DNA of 64,000 bases from Balanoglossus misakiensis (Eukaryota; Hemichordata). The stretch lies in the NCBI GenBank assembly GCA_040954595.2, contig CM082593.2, forward strand, positions 3,782,001-3,846,000, written 5' to 3'. The notes below the pieces were generated by a model. That model was not told the origin of the DNA. It saw only the letters and a program-made list of their open reading frames with translations, and did no database searches. A program made the translations under genes and the position numbers. This document shows, piece by piece, positions 27,401 through 36,624 of the stretch. The stretch's first letter is position 1, and every line of letters begins with the position of its first letter.

Positions 27401-30400
27401 GGGATATTTTAATTTCTTGCTCTAATGACGACATTGTGCTCTGCCGGCACGATCATAATAGCAAACCATGTTCCGAAATAAAGTGACATTGTTTATTGCC
27501 GCGGCTCAGTAATTTGCAATCATGGGGCGGTAATGTAATCATGTCAGACGAGTTCAGAAGCTGTTCATTAATTTGGCAACAAGGAACAGGTGTCTGGGTG
27601 TTCTAATAGGACTGCGGTGACATTTTGTACCGTTTACAATGCAAGGGAACGAAAAATTCGAGCCACCGAGCGCAATGTCTTTCACTCAGGCTCGTAACTC
27701 CCAATAAGACCCCCCCCCCCCCAATTTATTGACAATGACATCAGAGAGTACACACCGCTCATGCGTTCACGTGAGCGGTTGACCACATTTTTTGACGTCC
27801 CAATATCAAAACACTGCCCCTTTTTATCAAGGTCATGGAGAGGTATGCATTTTTAGCCGTGACGCTGTTCAAGATAGCAATTAGCATACTGTTTTTAAAA
27901 TTTATGCGCTCTCCTATTCTAAACTGTTCCTACTTTTTCTCTATTTAGATAACTTGCTTTGTATTGACGTTCACTGGCAAGGACATTGTAGAAAGTTCAT
28001 ATTCAAAAGACAAACAAGCAAATAAAGTAGTCAGGTAAGTAATGATGCGGTCTGACGCCATAAACAGCGCCACCTATCGCTTTTTTATCTAATCAAAGAT
28101 TCTATGACCAGCGCTGTAGATTTCAAAAACAAATAATGATATTCGATCCGTGGCACTTTTTATGATTAGCATTATTCATTGAAAAATTAATTTTCTTCCA
28201 TGCATGGAACAGGGCTGTAAGATGAGTGAGGGACGGGTGCGATAAATATTTCATGATTCCTTTCTGATAACTGATTACTCAGTGCCTTGTGAATGTAAAC
28301 CGTTGAATAAATAATACGCCACATGACTCTTATGCTAATCCATAGTCATCGTTATCTTCAATTGTAAAAATACATATCTGAACTTGTAAATTATGCGTAT
28401 AAGAGTCTTATTATTAGGAAAGGTTAACGCCCAGATGAAAAAATTTACTCTCACGTTGATTGAGAAGTACACAGTTATTATGACTCATTGTATAGGGCCT
28501 GACATTGAACAATTAACTGATGTACGGGTCTGAAGACAAGCCGATAATGTTTATGTTAAAGGTCAATGTCAAACGAGAAATCCTAGTTCATTGAATGATC
28601 TAAAAATCGCATCAAGGACATGGTGGTCCCTCCCAGTAAGGGATTACTCAGAAAAAGTCTACACCTGAGTACATATACAGACAGACACAGAGAGATCAAC
28701 AGGAAAACACTGACTGACCCATAAGCTGCCAATGGCATGTGTGCTGTACATACACCAAAAAGAATAGCTGGTCTCCTTTAAGTTATGCGCCCCCCTTCCC
28801 CCCCCCCCCCCAAATAAGACATTTCCCCCACAAAACATTGAAACTTTCATCATAGGTTTTGTAAATTATCATGAGAACTCACCCAGAAACCTTCTAATCA
28901 AATTTCAAAGCAATGGAGTAGAGGGTTCTGAGAAAGTTTTGACCCAAACTGGCAAAAAACACCCCAAAAATATACTATTGAATTTCTGCAAGTTTATTTG
29001 AAAAACATAATTAGCATTTACTTTGTCAAACTTAAACCACTGAAAATCCTCATCTCAGAACAAGCACAAAATCTTACTCTATAATTGTAAAAATGGCTCA
29101 GAAAAACACTCAAAACTTCTGAAAAATCTGATATCAAAAACAACTCAAAGCTCAGGAAATCTTTAAATTCTTATTTCAAATGCACTGCAGAATGTAGTGC
29201 AATGAATGCTGTATTTCTGTTCTGGTGACCAACCATTCCACTGCACAAATATCAAAGTGAGTTTTGAATTCACTAAAATCTGTACTACCATCATAACTCT
29301 CGTTTGATAAAATGAACTCAGAGAAATGGGATTTGCTCTCGTTTGAGATGTATCAATTGCAGTTGAGTTGACCCCGAAGTAACAAATTGGGTCAGTGAGA
29401 GTTGACCTCCGAAGTAACAAATTGAGCCAGACACAATAACAACAACTGTCCCTGGGGAATTGTTTATAATGTGACCCCTGTCTGCCCCATGAAATGAGTT
29501 GAGTTTTTTAGGGCTTCTTTAGAAATGACCGTAGAATTGACGTGTTTTCTCAAACCCAGAATCAAACTTACTGTTGAAAACAATTCCCTATCCTGCGATA
29601 AATACGTATCGCGCGTATAAAGTAAGTAGCCGTGATACAATTTACCGAACACAATAATTTCTATGTAAAAACAACACCTATCTAATATCAGACTGTCGGC
29701 ACAGAGATTTGATCGGACAATGAATGCCTAAATATGAACACTATATAGCTCTCAAATCACAGCAAAAGAAGGCATACAAAAGCCTAGGGTAACGTGTTGC
29801 ACTGACCTGCGAACAGGTCCCGTAAGGAGTACGGTGCCCAGAGTTCAACACGACCCTAAACTCCTTTGGCCTCTGTTGCACACAACACAACACTACCACG
29901 GTTCTCAACAAACAATTTCAACGAGTAAACCTGACCACTGCGTCAACCAAGACCTTAACGAATATTCAAAAGGGGCTTATGAACCAAAGTTGCCCTAACA
30001 ATCCCGCAGAGGCCACCAATTATGATTGAATCTCGAACGGTCGCCTCTGAAAACTGATAGCACGTAGGCGGCCAGACGCGAGCCTCTCACAAACAGCCCT
30101 GTCTCTACATGTGGCGGTCGAACTCGCCAGAAAGCACGCGTTTTGACGCAGATATCGGCCCCACAACAAACTGCTTAGGTAAACAAGTCTTAGATCTCGC
30201 AATCGGTGACTCGGGGCTGACTATCCGATAGGATAAATCGGACTAAATAAGGAAAATTTGCACAGAGCCCACAGTCGCCGATGCTTTCTCAACAGACCCA
30301 CGCCAATTCAAATGAAGGGGGGAAAAACACGTCACGTGACAGGCTAAACACGTGACCCAGAACGCACTTCTGATTGGTGTAGAACTCACCAAGGGCAAGA

Positions 30401-33400
30401 TGGGGAAACCCTTCCATCCTTGTCAATCATACAAGACAGCCCAGTAACGGTCACCATGGCAACACCACCACGAAAGTGAAGCCATACAAACACCACATGG
30501 AAGAGCAATTCCATAACATAATAGTATTTGACTGCATATAACACATCACACATCAAAATTACACAAAGGGCATTATCGAATAAGTCATTTTATTGAAAAC
30601 TAAACTTGGACGGAAATAGTTTGATACTGTAGATAACTTCCTTTAGGGCCTAATTTAAAATCTTAGGATGAAGTCTATAAACTCTTTTCAGAACAAGCAG
30701 CCAATTCAAGCAGATACCTGATGGCATCAACAGGGGAAGTATTAATTAGAGTTCAAATTAACGCGCTCCTTTCTGCAGATAATTCCTAAAGTTGATGATC
30801 AACGCGTGCGCATATTGAAAACGACGAAGACAGATAATCCAACTTTGTTAATTTCGTATGATTTTTGTGGAAAATTGATTTTTGTTTATCTTTCAGCAAC
30901 CATTGCAAGGGATGTTGGGTACAAATTACTCTTATACTTATTTCCTGGGCATTTGCTTTCGTTTCTGTGAAAATGGTTGGACTGATTCTACAAGTTTTAT
31001 ATGCGTTCTTCGTTATACTTCAGGTAAGTTTATATCGTGTTAATCTGATACTTTGATGAATTTATGAAAATTAGCGCATTTTGCGCGGGAAAACTTGAGA
31101 TAGACTATGTTCATCTGCTCAGGGACTATTTTGTTGATTAGAGATTTCTCACCTAATGAGCATTTCTGGCCAGACAGAAGGTAAGACTAATTCAATCAAT
31201 GTCGATAACTCGGTCATTAGGTTTCATTGTCCACTGCCTAATTCCCTGAACATTTGGACTAAACGTTCGACGCCATTTGAAATTTAAAACGTTCTTTTAA
31301 CAAATTATTTCCTCATTAATTTTGAAATGTCCTCAGCACGGAAGCGATTCCTTACCAAATATAAATGTCAGTGATACTAATTGAGTCATCCACATTTGAA
31401 GAGCACGATGAGGCGCAGATCAGGTATCAGCTCCGTAGTCACAAATTGTCGTCTGCTGTGTTTTCAATTTCAATTTCTTAATTTTCCAGTCACTAAATTG
31501 CTCATCTCTCCATTTTCCTAACTATTACACAGCTACATGAAATTTTGTCTGGGGTATTTGAATAGTAATAGATCCCGTCCTTGTTTCATTAAAACCATTC
31601 TTTGAATTTTGTCCAATGTGGTGTACCACCGAGACGCCATTGTTTGACAGGGGGAAACTGAAAGATCTGAAAAAGACAAATTATTGCGCCATTTTCACAC
31701 AGTTAGTAAGTAATCAATCGGCCGTGGTGTTGATGAAACACTCTGAAGTAGCGGGAAAATGACATACTGGAGAGAAAACCCGACATCTGTCTTTGGTTGT
31801 CTAACAGCTCCATCTTACCACGAGACTAATTCAATTGCTGCTGATTTCTTGCTTGACTTGCTAATATCAGTTTTTCAATCAGGGTTCAGGCTGCAGCAAT
31901 TTATTTAAATTAACAGTAAAAATTATGGCGCCCGAAAGATAATACTGTCGTTTGGATAAAATTAAGCCGAGCTTCGGCGTAATGATAACGGTGCAATATG
32001 TCCTAATGAATACTTATCAACAAGAGAGATATTTTATATGGCTGTGCTACTCTGAAGAGTAAGATTTATAACTCTATTATACGCTTCCTCTCGTAACCTA
32101 TAACCCTCAAAGTGTCGTCTGCGACATTGAAGTAGCGGACATTTTATCCAATTCTGAAATTCAAGCAAAATCTAGTGCTTTTCCTATCGTTAATATCACC
32201 GGGCTATCCCCAAAAAATCCCTAAACGAAGACAAATTTTGCTTTGAGTTTAGTATAACGCAGAAAATGTGATCGCTAAGTGTCTAAAGGTGATATATCTT
32301 ACTGGTAAAGAGTAAAAGTCAAACAGCCATATCTGATTGTTTCGGGATTACATAAAATGCATGGCGGCATTTTTATTGGGCTTTAACTGGCGACTTCATC
32401 AAAACGCAGTCAGAAAGGAGATAAAACCGTGTCCCGTGCATATGAGATTCAATGTTGCCAGTGATGGGGAAGAGGGAGAACACTTCTTTTCAACGAGATA
32501 ATATCGTTTTAAGACTGTCTGAGTAACGGCTTTTGAATTGAAGAAGCAATGTCGTATTTCCATGTTTATTAGTGAGAAATCGAATGAAATCCGGGCGGCG
32601 CGCGTGTCCCCTGATACTCCTTGATCGAAAGCCAACTAAAAGCATTTATCGCAACAGATAGTGATTGGTTTCTCTCAGGGACGCCCGGGTATTTCTCAGT
32701 TTTATTAGTATGTGAATTATTGAAGATAACGCGGCCACTGTGTGAATTTACAACGCCGGGCAGTTCACCGGGACTTCACTTGATGTTACCGCCGTGGCGG
32801 CGATGTCAAAACACTAATGAACGTGTTTAACTTGAAGGGCAGCGAATGAACAGCTCGGGCTGATTACACCCCGGCAATTAATTCATTCCTGTTTAGCCTC
32901 TCTAATAACTACAGGTCTTCCGCCATTTTTTTACGATTATAGACATTCTGCGATGACACCAACAGTTCGCCTGAGAATCATATAATAGCGTGACGTAATG
33001 TTTTGCATTATGAATATATTATGAACCCAGCTACGATATTAGTGTCAGATAGTACAAAATCAACGCATAAATAACGATTAATTATTATGCGGAATAGACA
33101 CGGGTCTCTTGAAATTGTAAAATGGAAATCTTATCGCCTGTAAGTAGTGAAATATGAAAAAAGTCGTTGTAATGTTTGAGTAAACAAATAAATCAACATT
33201 TTCAGGTGTTCGAGGTGAAGGCGTTACTTGTATATTGGTGGATGACTAGCAGCTGCTTTTAACTTATGATATTTTTATTTCCGCTGTCAGCGACGCGGAT
33301 CTTGTAAATGGGTGGAAATCCGTTGTCGTGTGGGGTCCATCAATTTTTGCATTGCAACGTTAAAACCAATGATCTCCTCGCTTTATTTTTATTATGCACT

Positions 33401-35789
33401 TCTGTAGCGATATGTTGGAATGACATAAAATCTGCAGTTTTGCGCTTCCCTGTGAATTTCCGTCTTTTGGTTTATTTTTCATGCGAAGTTTTAATTGTTA
33501 TTAAAATTCATATTATGTACGTCAGTAATAAATAAATAATTTTTTGTTTCTTTTTAGGGTTCATTTTTCTTCGTATTTTTCTGTGTTCTTAACGGAGAAG
33601 TAGCGACGGCGCTTCGGGAACGGCGTGCACGGCTTGGCCTGGCGGTATCGACGCCGTCGTTTTCTTCCAAGTACAGCGTCTACAGGCGAGCACCCACGTC
33701 ACCGACGACGAAGAAAGACAGAACAGAATCAACGGAGCAAAGTGGTCAACCAAGCGGTAGTTTAGCTTCGGCCAGCGCGGCAAGTAGTGTTGCTTTGGCT
33801 GGAGGCAGTCTCAATAGCAGTACTAATCATTTTGTACGTGTCTTATACCATACGTCTGTCTGTATGTATGTATGTGTGTCTGTCTGTCAGTCTGGCGTAG
33901 TCGTGTCCCTGTAGGACTACCATCCATGCACATGTCTTGCCATTTTGTTGCATTCCGACTCGACTCTCATTTAATTCTTAAGATACTTGCCAAATATGTA
34001 TGCACTAATCGACAAACCATTCGTAAATCAAAACTGTTCTAATATTGTATATCATGTAGTACATGTAGCTCCACTCCTACTACCCCCCATACACAAACAC
34101 ATTACTGACATCAGTGAAGATACGCGTACGCTAACATTTCTTTCATCGGAAATCCTGAAAAGAGCAAGTACATTTCACAAAGGACCAAACTATTCCCCAA
34201 TCGAAATGAGTTCGAATTGAAAGTTGATATAACAGTCACCAAAATTCATCTCACGACCGAAATCAATTCTCCATTTCTTTTATTCAAGGGGCGATAACAT
34301 CCATTTATGCACGCCAGTACGCTTTTAATGAATTAAAATACACCCTTCTCAACCAAGTTCAACCGAGATAAGAGTTTGAAATCTTCGCTGATACTTGACA
34401 AAATATACGGCGGAATTAAGAGGTGTATATTTCAATGCCCCTTGTGTTCGCTGGCGGTGTTATCGCATGGATTTCTAAATAATTTACATTCAATACTTTT
34501 GCTGTCAAACTTGATAAGAGCTGACATATCCTAAATACCGGAGAAACTGAAAAGGAATTTATGGCGACAGAAAGCAAACATGCGGAGAATGCAGCGAGTT
34601 GATATTGGAAGGGGGCCGTGGGACTTCCAATATCATTCATTACGCCATTACGTGTCCCAGGAGTTGGACAGCAAAAGTAATGATTAAATATTACTCCTCT
34701 CGCCATATTTCATCGCCGGGAATATCTTGGCGACAGTGAGGGTGGCTGGTGAATGGGTCTATCGCCAGACTAGTGTTGCTGGATGTAATTGACTGAGGCA
34801 CTCCGCGCATTGAGGACAATTCGTGTCCGCTCTCATCACTGACGTCAAAGGGAACTGAGGGCCCCCCAGTGGCGGACTCTAATGCGTCTGTGTACCTCCA
34901 TTTGCCGTCTCAATTCTGACTGAGGTGTGTCCTCATCACTGCCAGGCACCTAACCCGATTGCTTCATTTGCAAGTATATTCGTTTCAAACGACCAAATCC
35001 ACGTTTTGACAGGAGGCACTCCGCCGTTACACAACATTATTACTCGCAAATAACACCGCCCTGCAGACAACTAACTACCGTAGCGTCGCTCGTCTCATCT
35101 GAAAAAATAAACAAACAGCTGTTGATATTATTCCAACAATCTGTCAAAGATAGTAATTTGTTACACCTCAGTTCAGCCCATCTCTCCGCAGACATATCTT
35201 AGTGATATTTGTGGGGCAGAAAAGACAGTAAAATGCAACTGTTTACCATATAAACCGTTTAATGTGTTCCCCCACTCGTAAAGACAGAAGTTATCACTGG
35301 AAACTTAAAATGGGAGAAGTATGCATGTGTTGTTCAGACATCGCCTTGTCATACTAACTGCATGTATTTCATAATCTCTGGTTTCAATATTGAATGATGT
35401 TCTGGGGAGTCGAACAAAAAAAACTACCGTTGGTACATCGAGCAAATTGTGGGGACACACAGTTACATGTTAATGTTCCGGCAAGTGGAGCTTTAAAATT
35501 TATGAGTTAATGTGTCTAATAATTCTTTAGCTGAGAAGTGAAAAAAGCGTTGTTCTGCTCTGATAAGTGTACTACGTGGTCAGTCGCTAGTAATGAAAAA
35601 TGATAAGGTCGAGTCTAGCTGGGCTGTGTCAAGTAATAGCTGGTTATGGTAGGTTAGTACTTGTCACGGATGTCAACTGTTGTGATACTGAAATGTGATT
35701 TTTTTTTATTTTTTTTACAGGAGATGAGGAACAGAAAATCAGACCACGGACCTGTTGAGGTCAATGAAGAACTGGTAACCACAGTCTGA
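18371..35789 (+). CDS. Adhesion G-protein-coupled receptor, 5'-incomplete, 22 exons
   Basis: Exons: 18371-18490, 19926-20222, 20373-20696, 21432-21491, 21626-21745, 21995-22101, 22229-22486, 22665-22872, 23110-23247, 23462-23531, 23748-23910, 24215-24264, 24418-24541, 24722-24831, 25002-25101, 25354-25516, 25795-25861, 26075-26135, 27949-28034, 30897-31023, 33558-33833, 35721-35789. All introns are GT-AG and all phases match, leaving one frame of about 1,032 residues ending in TGA. Residue numbers below count from the split codon that opens the first visible exon. Domains in order: EGF-like remnant (1-40), pentraxin/LamG-like (41-247), HRM (248-343), GAIN (344-680) with GPS, 7TM (about 689-930), tail (934-1032). 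Adhesion GPCRs sit in the plasma membrane and signal through G proteins via a tethered agonist. The ectodomain has about eight N-glycosylation sequons. The signal peptide and start are not visible. I do not assign a vertebrate ADGR group; the pentraxin-plus-HRM set has partial parallels in groups D and G. Confidence 0.95.
18491..19925 (+). other. Receptor intron after the EGF exon
   Basis: This intron of about 1.4 kb joins phase 1 to phase 1. A short cysteine-rich frame near 19707-19760 has no acceptor beside it and is not taken as an exon. It includes one POU-type octamer (ATGCAAAT, near 19740) and one TGACGTCA at 19383. No repeat or gene is seen. Confidence 0.8.
19926..20696 (+). CDS. Receptor exons: pentraxin / laminin-G-like domain
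   Basis: Two phase 1-1 exons (19926-20222 and 20373-20696) encode about 207 residues, a normal pentraxin-domain length. Family hallmarks visible are F-T-I-S-M-W-V-K in the first strands, W-Q-H-L-A-F-T-W-S at the pentraxin signature, W-Y-V-D-G-Q-R-V, G-E-F-V-L-G-Q, and I-G-D-L-S-H-V-N-I-W-S followed by two cysteines. The signature is normally H-x-C-x-S/T-W; here the Cys is Ala, so the usual domain disulfide is probably absent. Such domains bind glycans or proteins at the cell surface and dictate ligand choice in several adhesion GPCRs. One N-V-T sequon lies in the second exon. Confidence 0.9.
20697..21431 (+). other. Receptor intron between the PTX and HRM exons
   Basis: Intron of 735 bases joining phase 1 to phase 1. 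I see no exon, repeat or other element in it. Confidence 0.8.
21432..22101 (+). CDS. Receptor exons: hormone-receptor motif (HRM)
   Basis: Three exons (21432-21491, 21626-21745, 21995-22101) encode about 96 residues. The order of landmarks fits HRM: Cys-rich start (G-C-D-A-N-L and D-R-Y-C), then C-N-Q-D-T-A-G-N-I-E-W-P, C-P-G-K-F, N-R-T-C and G-T-W-D-I-P then S-Q-C. The first exon was extended past a weak GTATTG to the strong GTAAGG donor at 21492, because only that donor keeps the next exon in frame. HRM usually sits directly before GAIN, as it does here. A MITE lies in the intron before the third exon. Confidence 0.9.
21791..21919. mobile_element. 129-bp MITE in receptor intron 5
   Basis: The terminal inverted repeats are 19 bp with one mismatch: left TTAAAGGTATACGGTCACC, and the right end read in reverse complement is TTAAAGGTACACGGTCACC. 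Flanking bases extend this to TA...TA, so the target duplication could be TA (Tc1/mariner type) or TTAA (piggyBac type). The interior has no ORF but contains a second inverted repeat, ATACGCC/GGCGTAT. A diverged copy of the same family lies at about 56155-56311. Confidence 0.85.
22229..24264 (+). CDS. Receptor exons: GAIN domain up to the GPS
   Basis: Six exons (22229-22486, 22665-22872, 23110-23247, 23462-23531, 23748-23910, 24215-24264) encode residues 344 to about 638. The first two are helix-rich and lack cysteine apart from one C-L-D, as expected of GAIN subdomain A. The later ones are beta-strand-rich subdomain B, including the I-H-L-P and I-L-I-N-L-K-Y pattern seen before GPS motifs. 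The last exon gives N-P-E-C-V-T-L, the first GPS cysteine. Sequons include N-G-S, N-Y-T, N-M-T and N-V-S. Phases run 0,0,1,1,2,0,2 without a break. Confidence 0.9.
24001..24105. repeat. ACC-rich low-complexity DNA ending in 19 C
   Basis: CACCACC/AAAACC units run into a 19-base C run at 24087-24105, all inside the short intron between the last two GAIN exons. The Thr-rich and Pro-rich open frames across it are artefacts. The length is probably unstable between alleles and hard to sequence. Confidence 0.9.
24418..24541 (+). CDS. Receptor exon: GPS motif and tethered-agonist segment, cleavage site degenerate
   Basis: The exon encodes residues 639-680. The GPS cysteines and tryptophan are present: D-W-S-S-E-G-C, then R-C-Q-C-R-H-P-G-I-F-A-L-T-T-D-M. 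In self-cleaving adhesion GPCRs the last part reads H-L/M-T/S, and the T/S hydroxyl attacks the peptide bond. Here His666 is kept but is followed by Pro667 and Gly668, so the nucleophile is missing. The tethered-agonist (Stachel) core normally has Phe at position 3 and hydrophobics after it; F670 and L672 are kept. I infer an uncleaved receptor that may still signal through its embedded Stachel. Confidence 0.9.
24722..33602 (+). CDS. Receptor exons: seven-transmembrane domain
   Basis: Eight exons or part-exons (24722-24831, 25002-25101, 25354-25516, 25795-25861, 26075-26135, 27949-28034, 30897-31023, start of 33558-33833) carry TM1-TM7. Landmarks of family B2 receptors: H-R-N-L at the start of TM2, C753 then L-H-Y-F-F and W-L-C-N-E-A-F-N-L-Y in TM3, I-I-G-W-G before TM4, C828-W and I-W-L-F-V-G-P-V in ECL2/TM5, I-S-W-A-F in TM6, and I-L-Q-G-S-F-F-F-V-F-F-C-V-L-N-G-E-V in TM7. 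C753 and C828 are positioned for the conserved TM3-ECL2 disulfide. Introns are short through TM5 and long (1.8-2.9 kb) afterwards. Confidence 0.95.
25605..25627. repeat. Short (AATC)n tract in a receptor intron
   Basis: About five AATC units in the intron between the TM3 and TM4 exons. Confidence 0.85.
27013..27023. repeat. G11 homopolymer
   Basis: Eleven consecutive G in a receptor intron. Confidence 0.9.
27710..27722. repeat. C13 homopolymer
   Basis: Thirteen consecutive C in the same receptor intron. Confidence 0.9.
28798..28811. repeat. C14 homopolymer
   Basis: Fourteen consecutive C, preceded by CCCCC-TT. Confidence 0.9.
29367..29433. repeat. Tandem duplication of a 34-bp unit
   Basis: Two adjacent copies share GTTGACC, then CGAAGTAACAAATTG, with a few substitutions at the edges. 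It lies in the 2.9 kb receptor intron. Confidence 0.85.
29785..29858. repeat. Nested inverted repeat able to fold into a branched structure
   Basis: The outer arms TAGGGT-aa-CGTGTTG (29785-29799) and CAACACGACCCTA (29846-29858) pair over 13 bp with a two-base bulge. They enclose a perfect hairpin, GACCTG-CGAA-CAGGTC (29804-29819), and a second one, CCGT-AAGGAGT-ACGG (29820-29834). It could be a structured RNA in the intron or the palindromic part of a transposable element. It lacks hammerhead core bases and tRNA A/B boxes. Confidence 0.6.
30333..30354. promoter_or_regulatory. Paired CACGTG E-boxes
   Basis: CACGTG occurs at 30333-30338 and 30349-30354, 16 bp apart, each followed by AC. The first lies in the 10-bp palindrome GTCACGTGAC. 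An ATTGG (reverse CCAAT) follows at about 30374. bHLH-ZIP factors of the USF/MITF/TFE type bind such sites; function here is inferred. Confidence 0.35.
31024..33557 (+). other. Receptor intron between the TM6-TM7 exon and the tail exon
   Basis: The 2.5 kb intron joins phase 0 to phase 0 between Gln918 and Gly919, in the middle of the TM7 Q-G motif. I see only AT-rich unique sequence, with no repeat array and no extra exon. Confidence 0.75.
33558..33833 (+). CDS. Receptor exon: end of TM7 and cytoplasmic tail
   Basis: Phase 0-0, 92 codons. It starts with G-S-F-F-F-V-F-F-C-V-L-N-G-E-V, the conserved TM7/helix-8 junction, followed by a basic juxtamembrane stretch (L-R-E-R-R-A-R-L) and then a Ser/Thr/Ala/Gly-rich region likely to be unstructured and phosphorylated. 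The donor is GTACGT. Reading through it adds 26 residues before a TAG at 33912, which would replace the last exon's PDZ ligand. Confidence 0.93.
33834..35720 (+). other. Last receptor intron
   Basis: The 1.9 kb intron begins with GTACGT and TGTC/TGTA low-complexity DNA and ends with a long T-rich tract and ACAG. I see no exon in it; one TGACGTCA lies at 34840. Confidence 0.8.
35721..35789 (+). CDS. Last receptor exon with PDZ ligand
   Basis: Twenty-two codons and TGA (35787-35789). The acceptor has a very long pyrimidine tract. The protein ends L-V-T-T-V: Thr at -2 and Val at 0 make a class I PDZ-binding motif, which would tether the receptor to a scaffold. The chain of matching phases from the TM exons supports this as the true C-terminus. 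Confidence 0.88.
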   Translation, partial: EMRNRKSDHGPVEVNEELVTTV

Positions 35790-36028
35790 CAGGATTCTGC
35801 AATCACTTTCATACCAACAGTAAAAAGACTATACATATGCAAAATATTTTCACCTGAAATCGAAGTGTTTCCACGCAGCGCCAAGGACCAAGGCGAGCTG
35901 CCGAACACCCAAGAACCAGCAATACTTACACACTTGACGAGATATGGATACAAATGTGTGTGTCTCGAGAGATTGATAGGACAAATCGCGAGCCTCGTTT
36001 TGAGTTACTGGAAGTGAAAGCGCAGTAG

Positions 36029-36034
36029 AATAAA
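36029..36034 (+). terminator. Candidate poly(A) signal of the receptor gene
   Basis: The first AATAAA downstream of the stop, 240 bp after it. Another is at 36525-36530, so the 3' UTR could be longer. Confidence 0.45.
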
Positions 36035-36585
36035 AGTACAATTATATTTCAAAGGCAATATGCATGCATACATCTAGGTGCAAAGACATAAAAATTATTA
36101 TCACATGATTACAGATTTTTTGATAAATAATCATCTGTCGATATTAAATATTAAAGATATCGCCACTATTAGCGCCAACATGACGTAGCTTACAAAATTG
36201 TAATACTTTTAATTAGCAATCATCGAAATAGGATAAAACGGGCATTCAGAGGTTTGGCCATTTCAACAAAACGAAATATGTAGACAATTTTCTTATACAA
36301 GAAATGATAGTGCATCGTGATCCTTACTATCTATGCTAGCTTACAAATATGCAAATTTATATAAATAATTCATAAACTTTTGTAGGAAAGACAACTTCAT
36401 TAGCATACGTGTGTATAGTAGAGTGGTGGAAGTGACAATATGAGAGTAGATGACGTTTTGTCCGTCTATGCATTCTTCGTACATCAGAATATATTCAAGC
36501 TGTTTAATTCAGAGAGTATTTGTAAATAAAATTAATATTATTGTGAAACAATTGTCACGTTTGATGTTTAAGTTCGACAATAATG

Positions 36586-36624
36586 CTGGTGGTGGTGATG
36601 ATGATGATGATGATGATGATGATG
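36586..36624. repeat. (GGT)n(GAT)n trinucleotide tract
   Basis: GGTGGTGGT followed by about nine GAT units; it lies in the possible long 3' UTR of the receptor. The poly-Asp frame is an artefact. Confidence 0.95.

Larger units (their letters stand above)
26136..27948 (+). other. Receptor intron between the TM5 exon and the next
   Basis: This 1.8 kb intron holds an 11-G run at 27013-27023 and a 13-C run at 27710-27722. I see no exon: the phase 0 to phase 0 joint is complete without one. The part from about 27,140 to 27,660 is less AT-rich and could hold an intronic enhancer, but only comparison between species would show it. Confidence 0.75.
28035..30896 (+). other. Receptor intron of 2.9 kb with insertion-like texture
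   Basis: It lies between the intracellular-loop-3 exon and the TM6-TM7 exon. The 28.6-30.6 kb part looks different from the rest: C-rich run, a tandem 34-bp duplication, a nested inverted repeat at 29785-29858 and two E-boxes at 30333-30354. This may be an inserted repetitive element, but I found no terminal repeats or coding remnants to define it. Confidence 0.55.
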
